Shown here one piece after another: positions 26,401 to 39,810 of a DNA stretch of 64,000 nucleotides. Below the pieces are notes generated by a model, which was given only the letters and a program-made list of their open reading frames with translations, had not been told where the DNA came from and did no database searches. Within the stretch, counting starts at the first letter, position 1. Every line of letters starts with the position of its first letter. Location of the stretch: positions 23,354,001-23,418,000 of the forward strand of contig NC_079888.1 in NCBI RefSeq assembly GCF_029227915.1, given 5' to 3'. Position numbers and translations under genes: made by a program. The stretch is from Hydractinia symbiolongicarpus (taxonomy: Eukaryota > Cnidaria > Hydrozoa > Anthoathecata > Hydractiniidae).

Positions 26401-29100
26401 CTTTTATTCAGCGTCTCATCAAAAATGAAAACATTTTTGAAAACTACAAGTCTCATGCGTTTTAGTGGTGAAAAAATAATTTAAAAAATCGTTCGGGAAA
26501 TGAGTTTACTCCCTGGGTACTTTCTTTGTATACTTTTGACTATACGGGCCAAGCCGGGATTTACGGGAAATCGCGGGTTTTCGTTTGCCGGCGATTAAAC
26601 TTCTTTTATTCAGCGTCTCATCAAAAATGAAAACATTTTTAAAAACTACAAGTCTTATGCGTTTTAGTGGTGAAAAAATAATTTAAAAAATCGTTCTGGA
26701 AAGGAGTTTACTCCTTGGGTACTTTCTTTGTATACTTTTGACTATACGGGCCGAGTCCGGGATTTAGGGAAATCGCAGGTTTTCGTTTGCCGGCGATTAA
26801 ACTGATTTTATTCGGCGTCTCATCAAAAATGAAAACATTTTTGAAAACTACAAGTCTCATGCGTTTTAGTGGTGAAAAAATAATTTAAAAATTCGTTCGG
26901 GAAATGAGTTTACTCCCTGGGTACTTTCTTTGTATACTTTTGACTATACGGGCCAAGCCGGGATTTACGGGAAATCACGGGTTTTCGTTTGCCGGCGATT
27001 AAACTTCTTTTATTCAGCGTCTCATCAAAAATGAAAACATTTTTAAAAACTACAAGTCTCATGCGTTTTAGTGGTGAAAAAGTAATTTAAAAAATCGTTC
27101 CGAAAAAGAGTTTTCTCCCTGGGTACTTTCTTTGTATACTTTTGACTATACGGGCCAAGCCCGGGATTTACGGGAAATCGCGGGTTTGCGTTTGCCGGCG
27201 ATTAAACTTCTTTTATTCAGCGTCTCATCAAAAATGAAAACATTTTTGAAAACTACAAGTCTCATGCGTTTTAGTACTGAAAAAATAATTTAAAAAATCG
27301 TTCTGGAAATGAGTTTACTCCCTGGGTACTTTCTTTGTATACTTTTGACTATACGAGCCGAGTCCGGGATTTAGGGAAATCGCAGGTTTTCGTTTGCCGG
27401 CGATTAAACTGCTTTTATTCAGCGTCTCATCAAAAATGAAAACATTTTTGAAAACTACAAGTCTCATGCGTTTTAGTGGTGAAAAAATAATTTAAAAAAT
27501 CGTTCGGGAAATGAGTTTACTCCCTGGGTACTTTCTTTGTATACTTTTGACTATACAGGCCAAGCCGGGATTTACGGGAAATCGCGGGTTTTCGTTTGCC
27601 GGCGATTAAACTTCTTTTATTCAGCGTCTCATCAAAAATGAAAACATTTTTAAAAACTACAAGTCTTATGCGTTTTAGTGGTGAAAAAATAATTTAAAAA
27701 TCGTTCTGGAAATGAGTTTACTCCTTGGGTGCTTTCTTTGTATACTTTTGACTATACGGGCCGAGTCCGGGATTTAGGCAAATCGCAGGTTTTCGTTTGC
27801 CGGCGATAAAACTGCTTTTATTCAGCGTCTCATCAAAAATGAAAACATTTTTGAAAACTACAAGTCTCATGCGTTTTAGTGGTGAAAAAATAATTTAAAA
27901 ATTCGTTCGGGAAATGAGTTTACTCCCTGGGTACTTTCTTTGTATACTTTTGACTATACGGGCCAAGCCGGGATTTACGGGAAATCGCGGGTTTTCGTTT
28001 GCCGGCGATTAAACTTCTTTTATTCAGCGTCTCATCAAAAATGAAAACATTTTTAAAAACTACAAGTCTTATGCGTTTTAGTGGTGAAAAAATAATTTGA
28101 AAAATCGTTCTGGAAAGGAGTTTACTCCTTGGGTACTTTCTTTGTATACTTTTGACTATACGGGCCGAGTCCGGAATTTAGGGAAATCGCAGGTTTTCGT
28201 TTGCCGGCGATTAAACTGATTTTATTCGGCGTCTCATCAAAAATGAAAACATTTTTGAAAACTACAAGTCTCATGCGTTTTAGTGGTGAAAAAATAATTT
28301 AAAAATTCGTTCGGGAAATGAGTTTACTCCCTGGGTACTTTCTTTGTATACTTTTGACTATACGGGCCAAGCCGGGATTTACGGGAAATCACGGGTTTTC
28401 GTTTGCCGGCGATTAAACTTCTTTTATTCAGCGTCTCATCAAAAATGAAAACATTTTTAAAAACTACAAGTCTCATGCGTTTTAGTGGTGAAAAAGTAAT
28501 TTAAAAAATCGTTCCGGAAATGAGTTTTCTCCCTGGGTACTTTCTTTGTATACTTTTGACTATACGGGCCAAGCCCGGGATTTACGGGAAATCGCGGGTT
28601 TGCGTTTGCCGGCGAATAAACTTCTTTTATTCAGCGTCTCATCAAAAATGAAAACATTTTTGAAAACTACAAGTCTCATGCGTTTTAGTACTGAAAAAAT
28701 AATTTAAAAAATCGTTCTGGAAATGAGTTTACTCCCTGGGTACTTTCTTTGTATACTTTTGACTATACGGGCCGAGTCCGGGATTTAGGGAAATCGCAGG
28801 TTTTCGTTTGCCGGCGATTAAACTGCTTTTATTCAGCGTCTCATCAAAAATGAAAACATTTTTAAAAACTACAAGTCTCATGCGTTTTAGTGGTGAAAAA
28901 ATAATTTAAAAAATCGTTCGGGAAATGAGTTTACTCCCTGGGTACTTTCTTTGTATACTTTTGACTATACGGGCCAAGCCGGGATTTACGGGAAATCGCA
29001 GGTTTTCGTTTGGCGGCGATTAAACTTCTTTTATTCAGCGTCTCATCAAAAATGAAAACATTTTTAAAAACTACAAGTCTTATGCGTTTTAGTGGTGAAA

Positions 29101-30514
29101 AAATAATTTAAAAAATCGTTCTGGAAATGAGTTTACTCCTTGGGTGCTTTCTTTGTATACTTTTGACTATACGGGCCGAGTCCGGGATTTAGGCAAATCG
29201 CAGGTTTTCGTTTGCCGGCGATTAAACTGCTTTTATTCAGCGTCTCATCAAAAATGAAAACATTTTTGAAAACTACAAGTCTCATGCGTTTTAGTGGTGA
29301 AAAAAAAATTTAAAAATTCGTTCGGGAAATGAGTTTACTCCCTGGGTACTTTCTTTGTATACTTTTGACTATACGGGCCAAGCCGGGATTTACGGGAAAT
29401 CACGGGTTTTCGTTTGCCGGCGATTAAACTTCTTTTATTCCGCGTCTCATCAAAAATGAAAACATTTTTGAAAACTACAAGTCTCATGCGTTTTAGTACT
29501 GAAAAAATAATTTAAAAAATCGTTCTGGAAATGAGTTTACTCCCTGGGTACTTTCTTTGTATACTTTTGACTATACGGGCCGAGTCCGGGATTTAGGGAA
29601 ATCGCAGGTTTTCGTTTGCCGGCGATTAAACTGCTTTTATTCAGCGTTTCATCAAAAATGAAAACATTTTTGAAAACTACAAGTCTCATGCGTTTTAGTG
29701 GTGAAAAAATAATTTAAAAATTCGTTCGGGAAATGAGTTTACTCCCTGGGTACTTTCTTTGTATACTTTTGACTATACGGGCCAAGCCGGGATTTACGGG
29801 AAATCGCAGGTTTTCGTTTGGCGGCGATTAAACTTCTTTTATTCAGCGTCTCATCAAAAATGAAAACATTTTTAAAAACTACAAGTCTTATGCGTTTTAG
29901 TGGTGAAAAAATAATTTAAAAAATCGTTCTGGAAATGAGTTTACTCCTTGGGTGCTTTATTTGTATACTTTTGACTATACGGGCCGAGTCCGGGATTTAG
30001 GCAAATCGCAGGTTTTCGTTTGCCGGCGATTAAACTGCTTTTATTCAGCGTCTCATCAAAAATGAAAACATTTTTGAAAACTACAAGTCTCATGCGTTTT
30101 AGTGGTGAAAAAATAATTTAAAAATTCGTTCGGGAAATGAGTTTACTCCCTGGGTACTTTCTTTGTATACTTTTGACTATACGGGCCAAGCCGGGATTTA
30201 CGGGAAATCACGGGTTTTCGTTTGCCGGCGATTAAACTTCTTTTATTCCGCGTCTCATCAAAAATGAAAACATTTTTAAAAACTACAAGTCTTATGCGTT
30301 TTAGTGGTGAAAAAATAATTTAAAAAATCGTTCTGGAAATGAGTTTACTCCTTGGGTACTTTCTTTGTATACTTTTGACTATACGGGCCGAGTCCGGGAT
30401 TTAGGGAAATCGCAGGTTTTCGTTTGCCGGCGATTAAACTGATTTTATTCGGCGTCTCATCAAAAATGAAAACATTTTTGAAAACTACAAGTCTCATGCG
30501 TTTTAGTGGTAAAA
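29101..30514. repeat. 1,414-bp seven-monomer block, copy 1
   Basis: At an offset of 1,414 bp it shares tagtactg (29494 to 30908), the rare gtgctttatttgtatac (29955 to 31369) and the attccgcgtctc copies. It differs from the pentamer plan by two additional monomers. Confidence 0.8.
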
Positions 30515-31928
30515 AAATAATTTAAAAAATCGTTCTGGAAATGAGTTTACTCCTTGGGTGCTTTCTTTGTATACTTTTGACTATACGGGCCGAGTCCGGG
30601 ATTTAGGCAAATCGCAGGTTTTCGTTTGCCGGCGATTAAACTGCTTTTATTCAGCGTCTCATCAAAAATGAAAACATTTTTGAAAACTACAAGTCTCATG
30701 CGTTTTAGTGGTGAAAAAATAATTTAAAAATTCGTTCGGGAAATGAGTTTACTCCCTGGGTACTTTCTTTGTATACTTTTGACTATACGGGCCAAGCCGG
30801 GATTTACGGGAAATCACGGGTTTTCGTTTGCCGGCGATTAAACTTCTTTTATTCCGCGTCTCATCAAAAATGAAAACATTTTTGAAAACTACAAGTCTCA
30901 TGCGTTTTAGTACTGAAAAAATAATTTAAAAAATCGTTCTGGAAATGAGTTTACTCCCTGGGTACTTTCTTTGTATACTTTTGACTATACTGGCCGAGTC
31001 CGGGATTTAGGGAAATCGCAGGTTTTCGTTTGCCGGCGATTAAACTGCTTTTATTCAGCGTCTCATCAAAAATGAAAACATTTTTGAAAACTACAAGTCT
31101 CATGCGTTTTAGTGGTGAAAAAATAATTTAAAAATTCGTTCGGGAAATGAGTTTACTCCCTGGGTACTTTCTTTGTATACTTTTGACTATACGGGCCAAG
31201 CCGGGATTTACGGGAAATCGCAGGTTTTCGTTTGGCGGCGATTAAACTTCTTTTATTCAGCGTCTCATCAAAAATGAAAACATTTTTAAAAATTACAAGT
31301 CTTATGCGTTTTAGTGGTGAAAAAATAATTTAAAAAATCGTTCTGGAAATGAGTTTACTACTTGGGTGCTTTATTTGTATACTTTTGACTATACGGGCCG
31401 AGTCCGGGATTTAGGCAAATCGCAGGTTTTCGTTTGCCGGCGATTAAACTGCTTTTATTCAGCGTCTCATCAAAAATGAAAACATTTTTGAAAACTACAA
31501 GTCTCATGCGTTTTAGTGGTGAAAAAATAATTTAAAAATTCGTTCGGGAAATGAGTTTACTCCCTGGGTACTTTCTTTGTATACTTTTGACTATACGGGC
31601 CAAGCCGGGATTTACGGGAAATCACGGGTTTTCGTTTGCCGGCGATTAAACTTCTTTTATTCCGCGTCTCATCAAAAATGAAAACATTTTTAAAAACTAC
31701 AAGTCTTATGCGTTTTAGTGGTGAAAAAATAATTTAAAAAATCGTTCTGGAAATGAGTTTACTCCTTGGGTACTTTCTTTGTATACTTTTGACTATACGG
31801 GCCGAGTCCGGGATTTAGGGAAATCGCAGGTTTTAGTTTGCCGGCGATTAAACTGATTTTATTCGGCGTCTCATCAAAAATGAAAACATTTTTGAAAACT
31901 ACAAGTCTTATGCGTTTTAGTGGTGAAA
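30515..31928. repeat. 1,414-bp seven-monomer block, copy 2
   Basis: Tandem partner of 29101-30514. A third, partial copy continues to about 32,290 (ctccttgggtgc, then the aaatcacggg monomer) before the pattern changes. Confidence 0.8.
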
Positions 31929-34900
31929 AAATAATTTAAAAAATCGTTCTGGAAATGAGTTTACTCCTTGGGTGCTTTCTTTGTATACTTTTGACTATAC
32001 GGGCCGAGTCCGGGATTTAGGCAAATCGCAGGTTTTCGTTTGCCGGCGATTAAACTGCTTTTATTCAGCGTCTCAACAAAAATGAAAACATTTTTGAAAA
32101 CTACAAGTCTCATGCGTTTTAGTGGTGAAAAAATAATTTAAAAATTCGTTCGGGAAATGAGTTTACTCCCTGGGTACTTTCTTTGTATACTTTTGACTAT
32201 ACGGGCCAAGCCGGGATTTACGGGAAATCACGGGTTTTCGTTTGCCGGCGATTAAACTTCTTTTATTCTGCGTCTCATCAAAAATGAAAACATTTTTAAA
32301 AACTACAAGTCTTATGCGTTTTAGTGGTGAAAAAATAATTTAAAAAATCGTTCTGGAAATGAGTTTACTCCTTGGGTACTTTCTTTGTATACTTTTGACT
32401 ATATGGGCCGAGTCCGGGATTTAGGGAAATCGCAGGTTTTCATTTGCCGGCGATTAAACTGATTTTATTCGGCGTCTCATCAAAAATGAAAACATTTTTG
32501 AAAACTACAAGTCTCATGCGTTTTAGTGGTGAAAAAATAATTTAAAAATTCGTTCGGGAAATGAGTTTACTCCCTGGGTACTTTCTTTGTATACTTTTGA
32601 CTATACGGGCCAAGCCTGGATTTACGGGAAATCACGGGTTTTCGTTTGCCGGCGATTAAACTTCTTTTATTCAGCGTCTCATCAAAAATGAAAACATTTT
32701 TAAAAACTACAAGTCTCATGCGTTTTAGTGGTGAAAAAGTAATTTAAAAAATCGTTCCGGAAATGAGTTTTCTCCCTGGGTACTTTCTTTGTATACTTTT
32801 GACTATACGGGCCAAGCCCGGGATTTACGGGAAATCGCGGGTTTTCGTTTGCCGGCGATTAAACTTCCTTTATCCAGCGTCTCATCAAAAATGAAAACAT
32901 TTTTGAAAACTACAAGTCTCATGCGTTTTAGTACTGAAAAAATAATTTAAAAAATCGTTCTGGAAATGAGTTTACTCCCTGGGTACTTTCTTTGTATACT
33001 TTTGACTATACGGGTTGAGTCCGGGATTTACGGGAATCGCAGGGTCTCGTTTGCCGGCGATTAAACTGCTTTTATTCAGCGTCTCATCAAAAATGAAAAC
33101 ATTTTTGAAAACTACAAGTCTCATGCGTTTTAGTGGTGAAAAAATAATTTAAAAAATCGTTCGGGAAATGAGTTTACTCCCTGGGTACTTTCTTTGTATA
33201 CTTTTGACTATACGGGCCAAGCCGGGATTTACGGGAAATCGCGAGTTTTCGTTTGCCGGCGATTAAACTTCTTTTATTCAGCGTCTCATCAAGAATGAAA
33301 ACATTTTTAAAAACTACAAGTCTTATGCGTTTTAGTGGTGAAAAAATAATTTAAAAAATCGTTCTGGAAATGAGTTTACTCCTTGGGTGCTTTCTTTGTA
33401 TACTTTTGACTATACGGGCCGAGTCCGGGATTTAGGCAAATCGCAGGTTTTCGTTTGCCGGCGATTAAACTGCTTTTATTCAGCGTCTCATCAAAAATGA
33501 AAACATCTTTGAAAACTACAAGTCTCATGCGTTTTAGTGGTGAAAAAATAATTTAAAAATTCGTTCGGGAAATGAGTTTACTCCCTGGGTACTTTCTTTG
33601 TATACTTTTGACTATACGGGCCAAGCCGGGATTTACGGGAAATCACGGGTTTTCGTTTGCCGGCGATTAAACTTCTTTTATTCCGCGTCTCATCAAAAAT
33701 GAAAACATTTTTAAAAACTACAAGTCTCATGCGTTTAAGTGGTGAAAAAGTAATTTAAAAAATCGTTCCGGAAATGAGTTTTCTCCCTGGGTACTTTCTT
33801 TGTATACTTTTGACTATACGGGCCAAGCCCGGGATTTACGGGAAATCGCGGGTTTTCGTTTGCCGGCGATTAAACTTCTTTTATTCAGCGTCTCATCAAA
33901 AATGAAAACATTTTGAAAACTACAAGTCTCATGCGTTTTAGTGGTGAAAAAATAATTTAAAAAATCGTTCGGGAAATGAGTTTACTGCCTGGGTACTTTC
34001 TTTGTATACTTTTGACTATACGGGCCAAGCCCGGGATTTACGGGAAATCGCGGGTTTTCGTTTGCCGGCGATTAAACCTCTTTTATTCAGCGTCTCATCA
34101 AAAATGAAAACATTTTTGAAAACTACAAGTCTCATGCGTTTTAGTGGTGAAAAAATAATTTAAAAAATCGTTCGGGAAATGAGTTTACTCCCTGTGTACT
34201 TTTTTTGTATACTTTTGACTATACGGGCCAAGCCGGAATTTATGGGAAATCGCGGGTTTTCGTTTGCCGGCGATTAAACTTATTTTATTCAGCGTCTCAT
34301 CAAAAATGAAAACATTTTTAAAAACTACAAGTCTTATGCGTTTTAGTGGTGAAAAAATAATTTAAAAAATCGTTCTTGAAATGAGTTTACTCACAGGGTA
34401 CTTTCTTTGTATACATTTGACTATACGGGCCAAGCCCGGGATTTACGGGAAATCGCGGGTTTTCGTTTTGCGGCGATTAAACCTCTTTCATTAAGCGTCT
34501 CATCAAAAATGAAAACATTTTTGAAAACTACAAGTCTCATGCGTTTTAGTGGTGAAAAAAAAATTTAAAAAATCGTTCGGGAAATGAGTTTACTCCCTGG
34601 GTACTTTCTTTGTATACATTCGACTATGCGGGCCAAGCCCCGGATATACGGGAAAACGCGATATTTAGTTTGCCAGCGATTAAACTGCTTTTATTCAGCG
34701 TCTCATCAAAAATGAAAACATTTTTGAAAACTACAAGTGTCATGCGTTTTAGTGGTGAAAAAGTAATTTAAAAAATCGTTCGGGAAATGAGTTTACTCCC
34801 TGGGTACTTTCTTTGTATACTTTTGACTATACGGGCCAAGCCCGGGATTTACGGGAAATCGCGGGTTTTCGTTTGCCGGCGATTAAACTTCTTTTATTCA

Positions 34901-36077
34901 GCGTCTCATCAAAAATGAAAACATTTTTGAAAACTATAAGTCTCATGCGTTTTAGTGGTGAAAAAAAAATTTAAAAAATCGTTCGGGAAATGAGTTTACT
35001 CCCTGGGTACTTTCTTTGTATACTTTTGACTATACGGCCAAGCCCGGGATTTACGGGAAAACGCGGGATTTCGTTTGCCGGCGATTAAACCTCTTTTATT
35101 CAGCGTCCCATCAAATATGAAAATATTTTTGAAAACTACAAGTCTCATGCGTTTAGTGGTAAAAAAATAATATAAAAAATCGTTCGAGAAATGAGTTTAC
35201 TCCCTGGTACTTTCTTTGTATACTTTTGACTATACGGCCAAGCCCGGGATTTACGGGAAATCGCGTATTTTCGTTTGCCGGCGATTAAACTTCTTTTATT
35301 CAGCGTCTCATCAAAATTGAAAACATTTTTAAAAACTACAAGACTCATGCGTTTTAGTGGTGAAAAAAAAATTTAAAAAATTGTTCGGGAAATGAGTTTA
35401 CTCCCTGGGTACTTTCTTTGTATACTTTTGACTGAACGGGCCGAGTCCGGGATTTACGGGAAATCGCAGATTTTCGTTTGCCGGCGATTAAACTTCTTTT
35501 ATTCAGCGTCCCATCAAATATGAAAATATTTTTGAAAACTACAAGTCTCATGCGTTTAGTGGTAAAAAAATAATATAAAAAATCGTTCGGGAAATGAGTT
35601 TACTCCCTGGGTACTTTCTTTGTATACTTTTGACTATACGGACCAAGCCCGGGATTTACGGGAAATCGCGGGTTTTCGTTTGCCGGCGATTAAACTTCTT
35701 TTATTCAGCGCCTCATCAAAAATGAAAACATTTTTAAAAACTACAAGTCTTATGCGTTTTAGTGGTGAAAAAATAATTTAAAAAATCGTTCTGGAAATGA
35801 GTTTACTCCCTGGGTACTTTCTTTGTATACTTTTGACTATACGGGCCGAGTCCGGGATTTAGGGAAATCGCAGGTTTTCGTTTGCCGGCGATTAAACTGC
35901 TTTTATTTAGCATCTCATCAAAAATGAAAACATTTTTAAAAACTACAAGTCTCATGCGTTTTAGTGGTGAAAAAATAATTTAAAAAAACGTTTGGGAAAT
36001 GAGTTTACTCCCTGGGTACTTTCTTTGTATACTTTTGACTATACGGGCCAAGCCGGGATTTACAGGAAATCGCGGGT

Positions 36078-36079
36078 TA
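36078..36079. other. 18-bp deletion in one monomer
   Basis: The sequence runs cgcgggttaacttcttt where other copies have cgcgggtt, then 18 bp including ttcg and the GCCGGC palindrome, then aacttc. The deletion removes the end of the G/C-rich segment in a single monomer. I did not see the same breakpoint elsewhere, so this is a private event that was not amplified. Confidence 0.85.
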
Positions 36080-38799
36080 ACTTCTTTTATTCAGCGTCTC
36101 ATCAAAAATGAAAACATTTTTGAAAACTACAAGTCTCATGCGTTTTAGTGGTGAAAAAGTAATTTAAAAAATCGTTCGGGAAATGAGTTTACTCCCTGGG
36201 TACTTTCTTTGTATACTTTTGACTATACGGGCCAAGCCCGGGATTTACGGGAAATCGCAGATTTTCGTTTGCCGGCGATTAAACTTCTTTTATTCAGCGT
36301 CCCATCAAATATGAAAATATTTTTGAAAACTACAAGTCTCATGCGTTTAGTGGTAAAAAAATAATATAAAAAATCGTTCGGGAAATGGGTTTACTCCCTG
36401 GGTACTTTCTTTGTATACTTTTGACTATACGGGCGAAGCCCGGGATTTACGGGATCTTGCGGGTTTTTGTTTGCCGGCGATTAAACTTCTTTTATTCAGC
36501 GTCTCATCAAAAATGAAAACATTTTTAAAAACTACAAGTCTTATGCGTTTTAGTGGTGAAAAAATAATTTAAAAAATCGTTCTGGAAATGAGTTTACTTC
36601 CTGGGTACTTTCTTTGTATACTTTTGACTATACGGGCCGAGTCCGGGATTTAGGGAAATCGCAGGTTTTCGTTTGCCGGCGATTAAACTGCTTTTATTCA
36701 GCGTCTCATCAAAAATGAAAACATTTTTGAAAACTACAAGTCTCATGCGTTTTAGTGGTGAAAAAATAATTTAAAAAATCGTTCGGGAAATGAGTTTACT
36801 CCCTGGGTACTTTCTTTGTGTACTTTTGACTATACGGGCCAAGCCCGGGATTTACGGGAAATCGCGGGTTTTCGTTTGCCGGCGATTAAACTTCTTTTAT
36901 TCAGCGTCTCATCAAAAATGAAAACATTTTTAAAAACTACAAGTCTTATGCGTTTTAGTGGTGAAAAAATAATTTAAAAAATCGTTCGGGAAATGAGTTT
37001 ACTCCCTGGGTACTTGCTTTGTATACTTTTGACTATACGGGCCAAGCCGGGATTTACGGGAAATCGCGGTTTTTGTTTGCCGGCGATAAAACTTCTTTTA
37101 TTCAGCGTCTCATCAAAAATGAAAACATTTTTAAAAACTACAAGTCTTATGCGTTTTAGTGGTGAAAAAATAATTTAAAAAATCGTTCTGGAAATGAGTT
37201 TACTCACAGGGTACTTTCTTTGTATACATTCGACTATACTTGCCAAGCCCGGGATTTACGGGAAATCGCGCGTTTTCGTTTGCCGGCGATTAAACTGCTT
37301 TTATTCAGCGTCTCATCAAAAATGAAAACATTCTTGAAAACTACAAGTCACAAGCGTTTTAGTGGTGAAATAATAATTTAAAAAATCGTTTGGAAAATGA
37401 GTTTACTCCCTGTGTACTTTCTTTGTATACTTTTGACTATACGGACCGGGTCCAGGATTTACGGTAAATCGCAGGTTTTCGTTTGCCGGCGATTAAACTT
37501 CTTTTATTCAGCGTCTCATCAAAAATGAAAACATTTTTAAAAACTACAAGTCTTATGCGTTTTAGTGGTGCAAAAATAATTTAAAAAATCGTTCTGGAAA
37601 TGAGTTTACTCCCTGGGTACTTTCTTTGTATACTTTTGACTATACGCGCCGAGTCCGGGATTTAGGGAAATCACAGGTTTTCGTTTGCCGGTGATAAAAC
37701 TGCTTTTATTCAGCGTCTCATCAAAAATGAAAACATTTTTGAAAACTACAAGTCTCATGCGTTTTAGTGGTGAAAAAATAATTTAAAAAATCGTTCAGGA
37801 AATGAGTTTACTCCCTGGGTACTTTCTTTGTATACTTTTGACTATACGGGCCAAGCCCGGATTTACGGGAAATCGCGGGTTTTCGTTTGCCGGCGATAAA
37901 ACCTCTTTTATTAAGCGTCTCATCAAAAATGAAAACATTTTTAAAAACTACAAGTCTCATGCGTTTTAATTGTGAAAAAGTAATTTAAAAAATCGTTCCG
38001 GAAATGAGTTTACTCCCTGGGTACTTTCTTTGTATACATTCGACTATACGTGCCAAGCCCGGGATTTACGGGAAATCGCGGCTTTTCGTTTGCCGGCGAT
38101 TAAACTGCTTTTATTCAGCGTCTCATCAAAAATGAAAACATTTTTGAAAACTACAAGTCTCATGCGTTTTAGTGATGAAAAAATAATTTAAAAAATCGTT
38201 CAGGAAATGAGTTTACTCCCTGGGTACTTTCTTTGTATACTTTTGACTATACGGGCCAAGCCGGGATTTACGGGAAATCGCGGGTTTTCGTTTGCCGGCG
38301 ATTAAACTTCTTTTATTCAGCGTCTCATCAAAAATGAAAACATTTTTAAAAACTAAAAGTCTTATGCGTTTTAGTGGTGAAAAAATAATTTAAAAAATCG
38401 TTCTGGAAATGAGTTTACTCACAGGGTACTTTCTTTGTATACATTCGACTATACCGTCCGAGTCCGGGATTTAGGGAAATCGCAGGTTTTCGTTTGCCGG
38501 CGATTAAACTGCTTTTATTCAGCGTCTCATCAAAAATGAAAACATTCTTGAAAACTACAAGTCTCATGCGTTTTAGTGGTGAAAAAATAATTTAAAAAAT
38601 CGTTCTGGAAATGAGTTTACTCCCTGGGTACTTTCTTTGTATACTTTTGACTATACGGGCCGAGTCCGGGATTTAGGGGAATCGCAGGTTTTCGTTTACC
38701 GGCGATTAAACTGCTTTTATTCAGCGTCTCATCAAAAATGAAAACATTTTTGAAAACTACAAGTCTCATGCGTTTTAGTGGTGAAAAAATAATTTAAAA

Positions 38800-39810
38800 A
38801 ATCGTTCGGGAAATGAGTTTACTCCCTGGGTACTTTCTTTGTATACTTTTGACTATACGGGCCAAGCCGGGATTTACGGGAAATCGCGGGTTTTCGTTTG
38901 CCGGCGATTAAACTTCTTTTATTCAGCGTCTCATCAAAAATAAAAACATTTTTAAAAACTACAAGTCTTATGCGTTTTAGTGGTGAAAAAATAATTTAAA
39001 AAATCGTTCTGCAAATGAGTTTACTCACAGGGTACTTTCTTTGTATATATTCGACTATACGTGCCAAGCCCGGGATTTACGGGAAATGGCAGGTTTTCGT
39101 TTGCCGGCGATTAAACTGCTTTTATTCAGCGTCTCATCAAAAATGAAAACATTCTTGAAAACTACAAGTCTCATGCGTTTTAGTGGTGAAAAAGTAATTT
39201 AAAAAATCGTTCGGGAAATGAGTTTACTCCCTGGGTACTTTCTTTGTATACTTTTGACTATACGGGCCGAGTCCGGGATTTAGGGAAATGGCAGGTTTTC
39301 GTTTGCCGGCGATTAAACTGCTTTTATTCAGCGTCTCATCAAAAATAAAAACATTTTTGAAAACTACAAGTCTCATGCGTTTTAGTGGTGAAAAAATAAT
39401 TTAAAAAATCGTTCAGGAAATGAGTTCACTCCCTGGGTACTTTCTTTGTATACTTTTGACTATACGGGCCAAGCCGGGATTTACGGGAAATCGCGGGTTT
39501 TCGTTTGCCGGCGATTAAACTTCTTTTATTCAGCGTCTCATCAAAAATGAAAACATTTTTAAAAACTACAAGTCTTATGCGTTTTAGTGGTGAAAAAATA
39601 ATTTAAAAAATCGTTCAGGAAATGAGTTTACTCCCTGGGTACTTGCTTTGTATACTTTTGACTATACGGGCCAAGCCGGGATTTACGGGAAATCGCGGGT
39701 TTTCGTTTGCCGGCGATTAAACCTCCTTTATTCAGCGTCTCATCAAAAATGAAAACATTTTTAAAAACTACAAGTCTCATGCGTTTTAGTGGTGAAAAAA
39801 TAATTTAAAA
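38800..39810. repeat. 1,011-bp pentamer block in domain C, copy 1
   Basis: Shared markers at an offset of 1,011 bp are tctgcaaatgag (39011 to 40022), gtatatattcgac, gggaaatggcagg, tgagttcactccc (39422 to 40433) and aaaaataaaaacattt. Confidence 0.82.

Larger units (their letters stand above)
12900..33900. repeat. Domain B: five-monomer HOR (1,010-1,011 bp) and its rearranged derivatives
   Basis: The marker tagtactg, absent elsewhere in the window, occurs 18 times: 13321, 14331, 15342, 16757, 17970, 19991, 21002, 22013, 23024, 24238, 24643, 25654, 26261, 27272, 28686, 29494, 30908 and 32929. The spacings are near-exact multiples of 202.1 bp: seven are five monomers, two are ten, three are seven, two are six, and single gaps are two, three and four. 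Companion variants are ttttctccctggg, ctccttgggtgc, gggatttaggcaaatc, gggaaatcacggg and aaaaattcgttcggg. The basic unit is a pentamer. The other spacings are deletions or additions of whole monomers. Confidence 0.9.
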
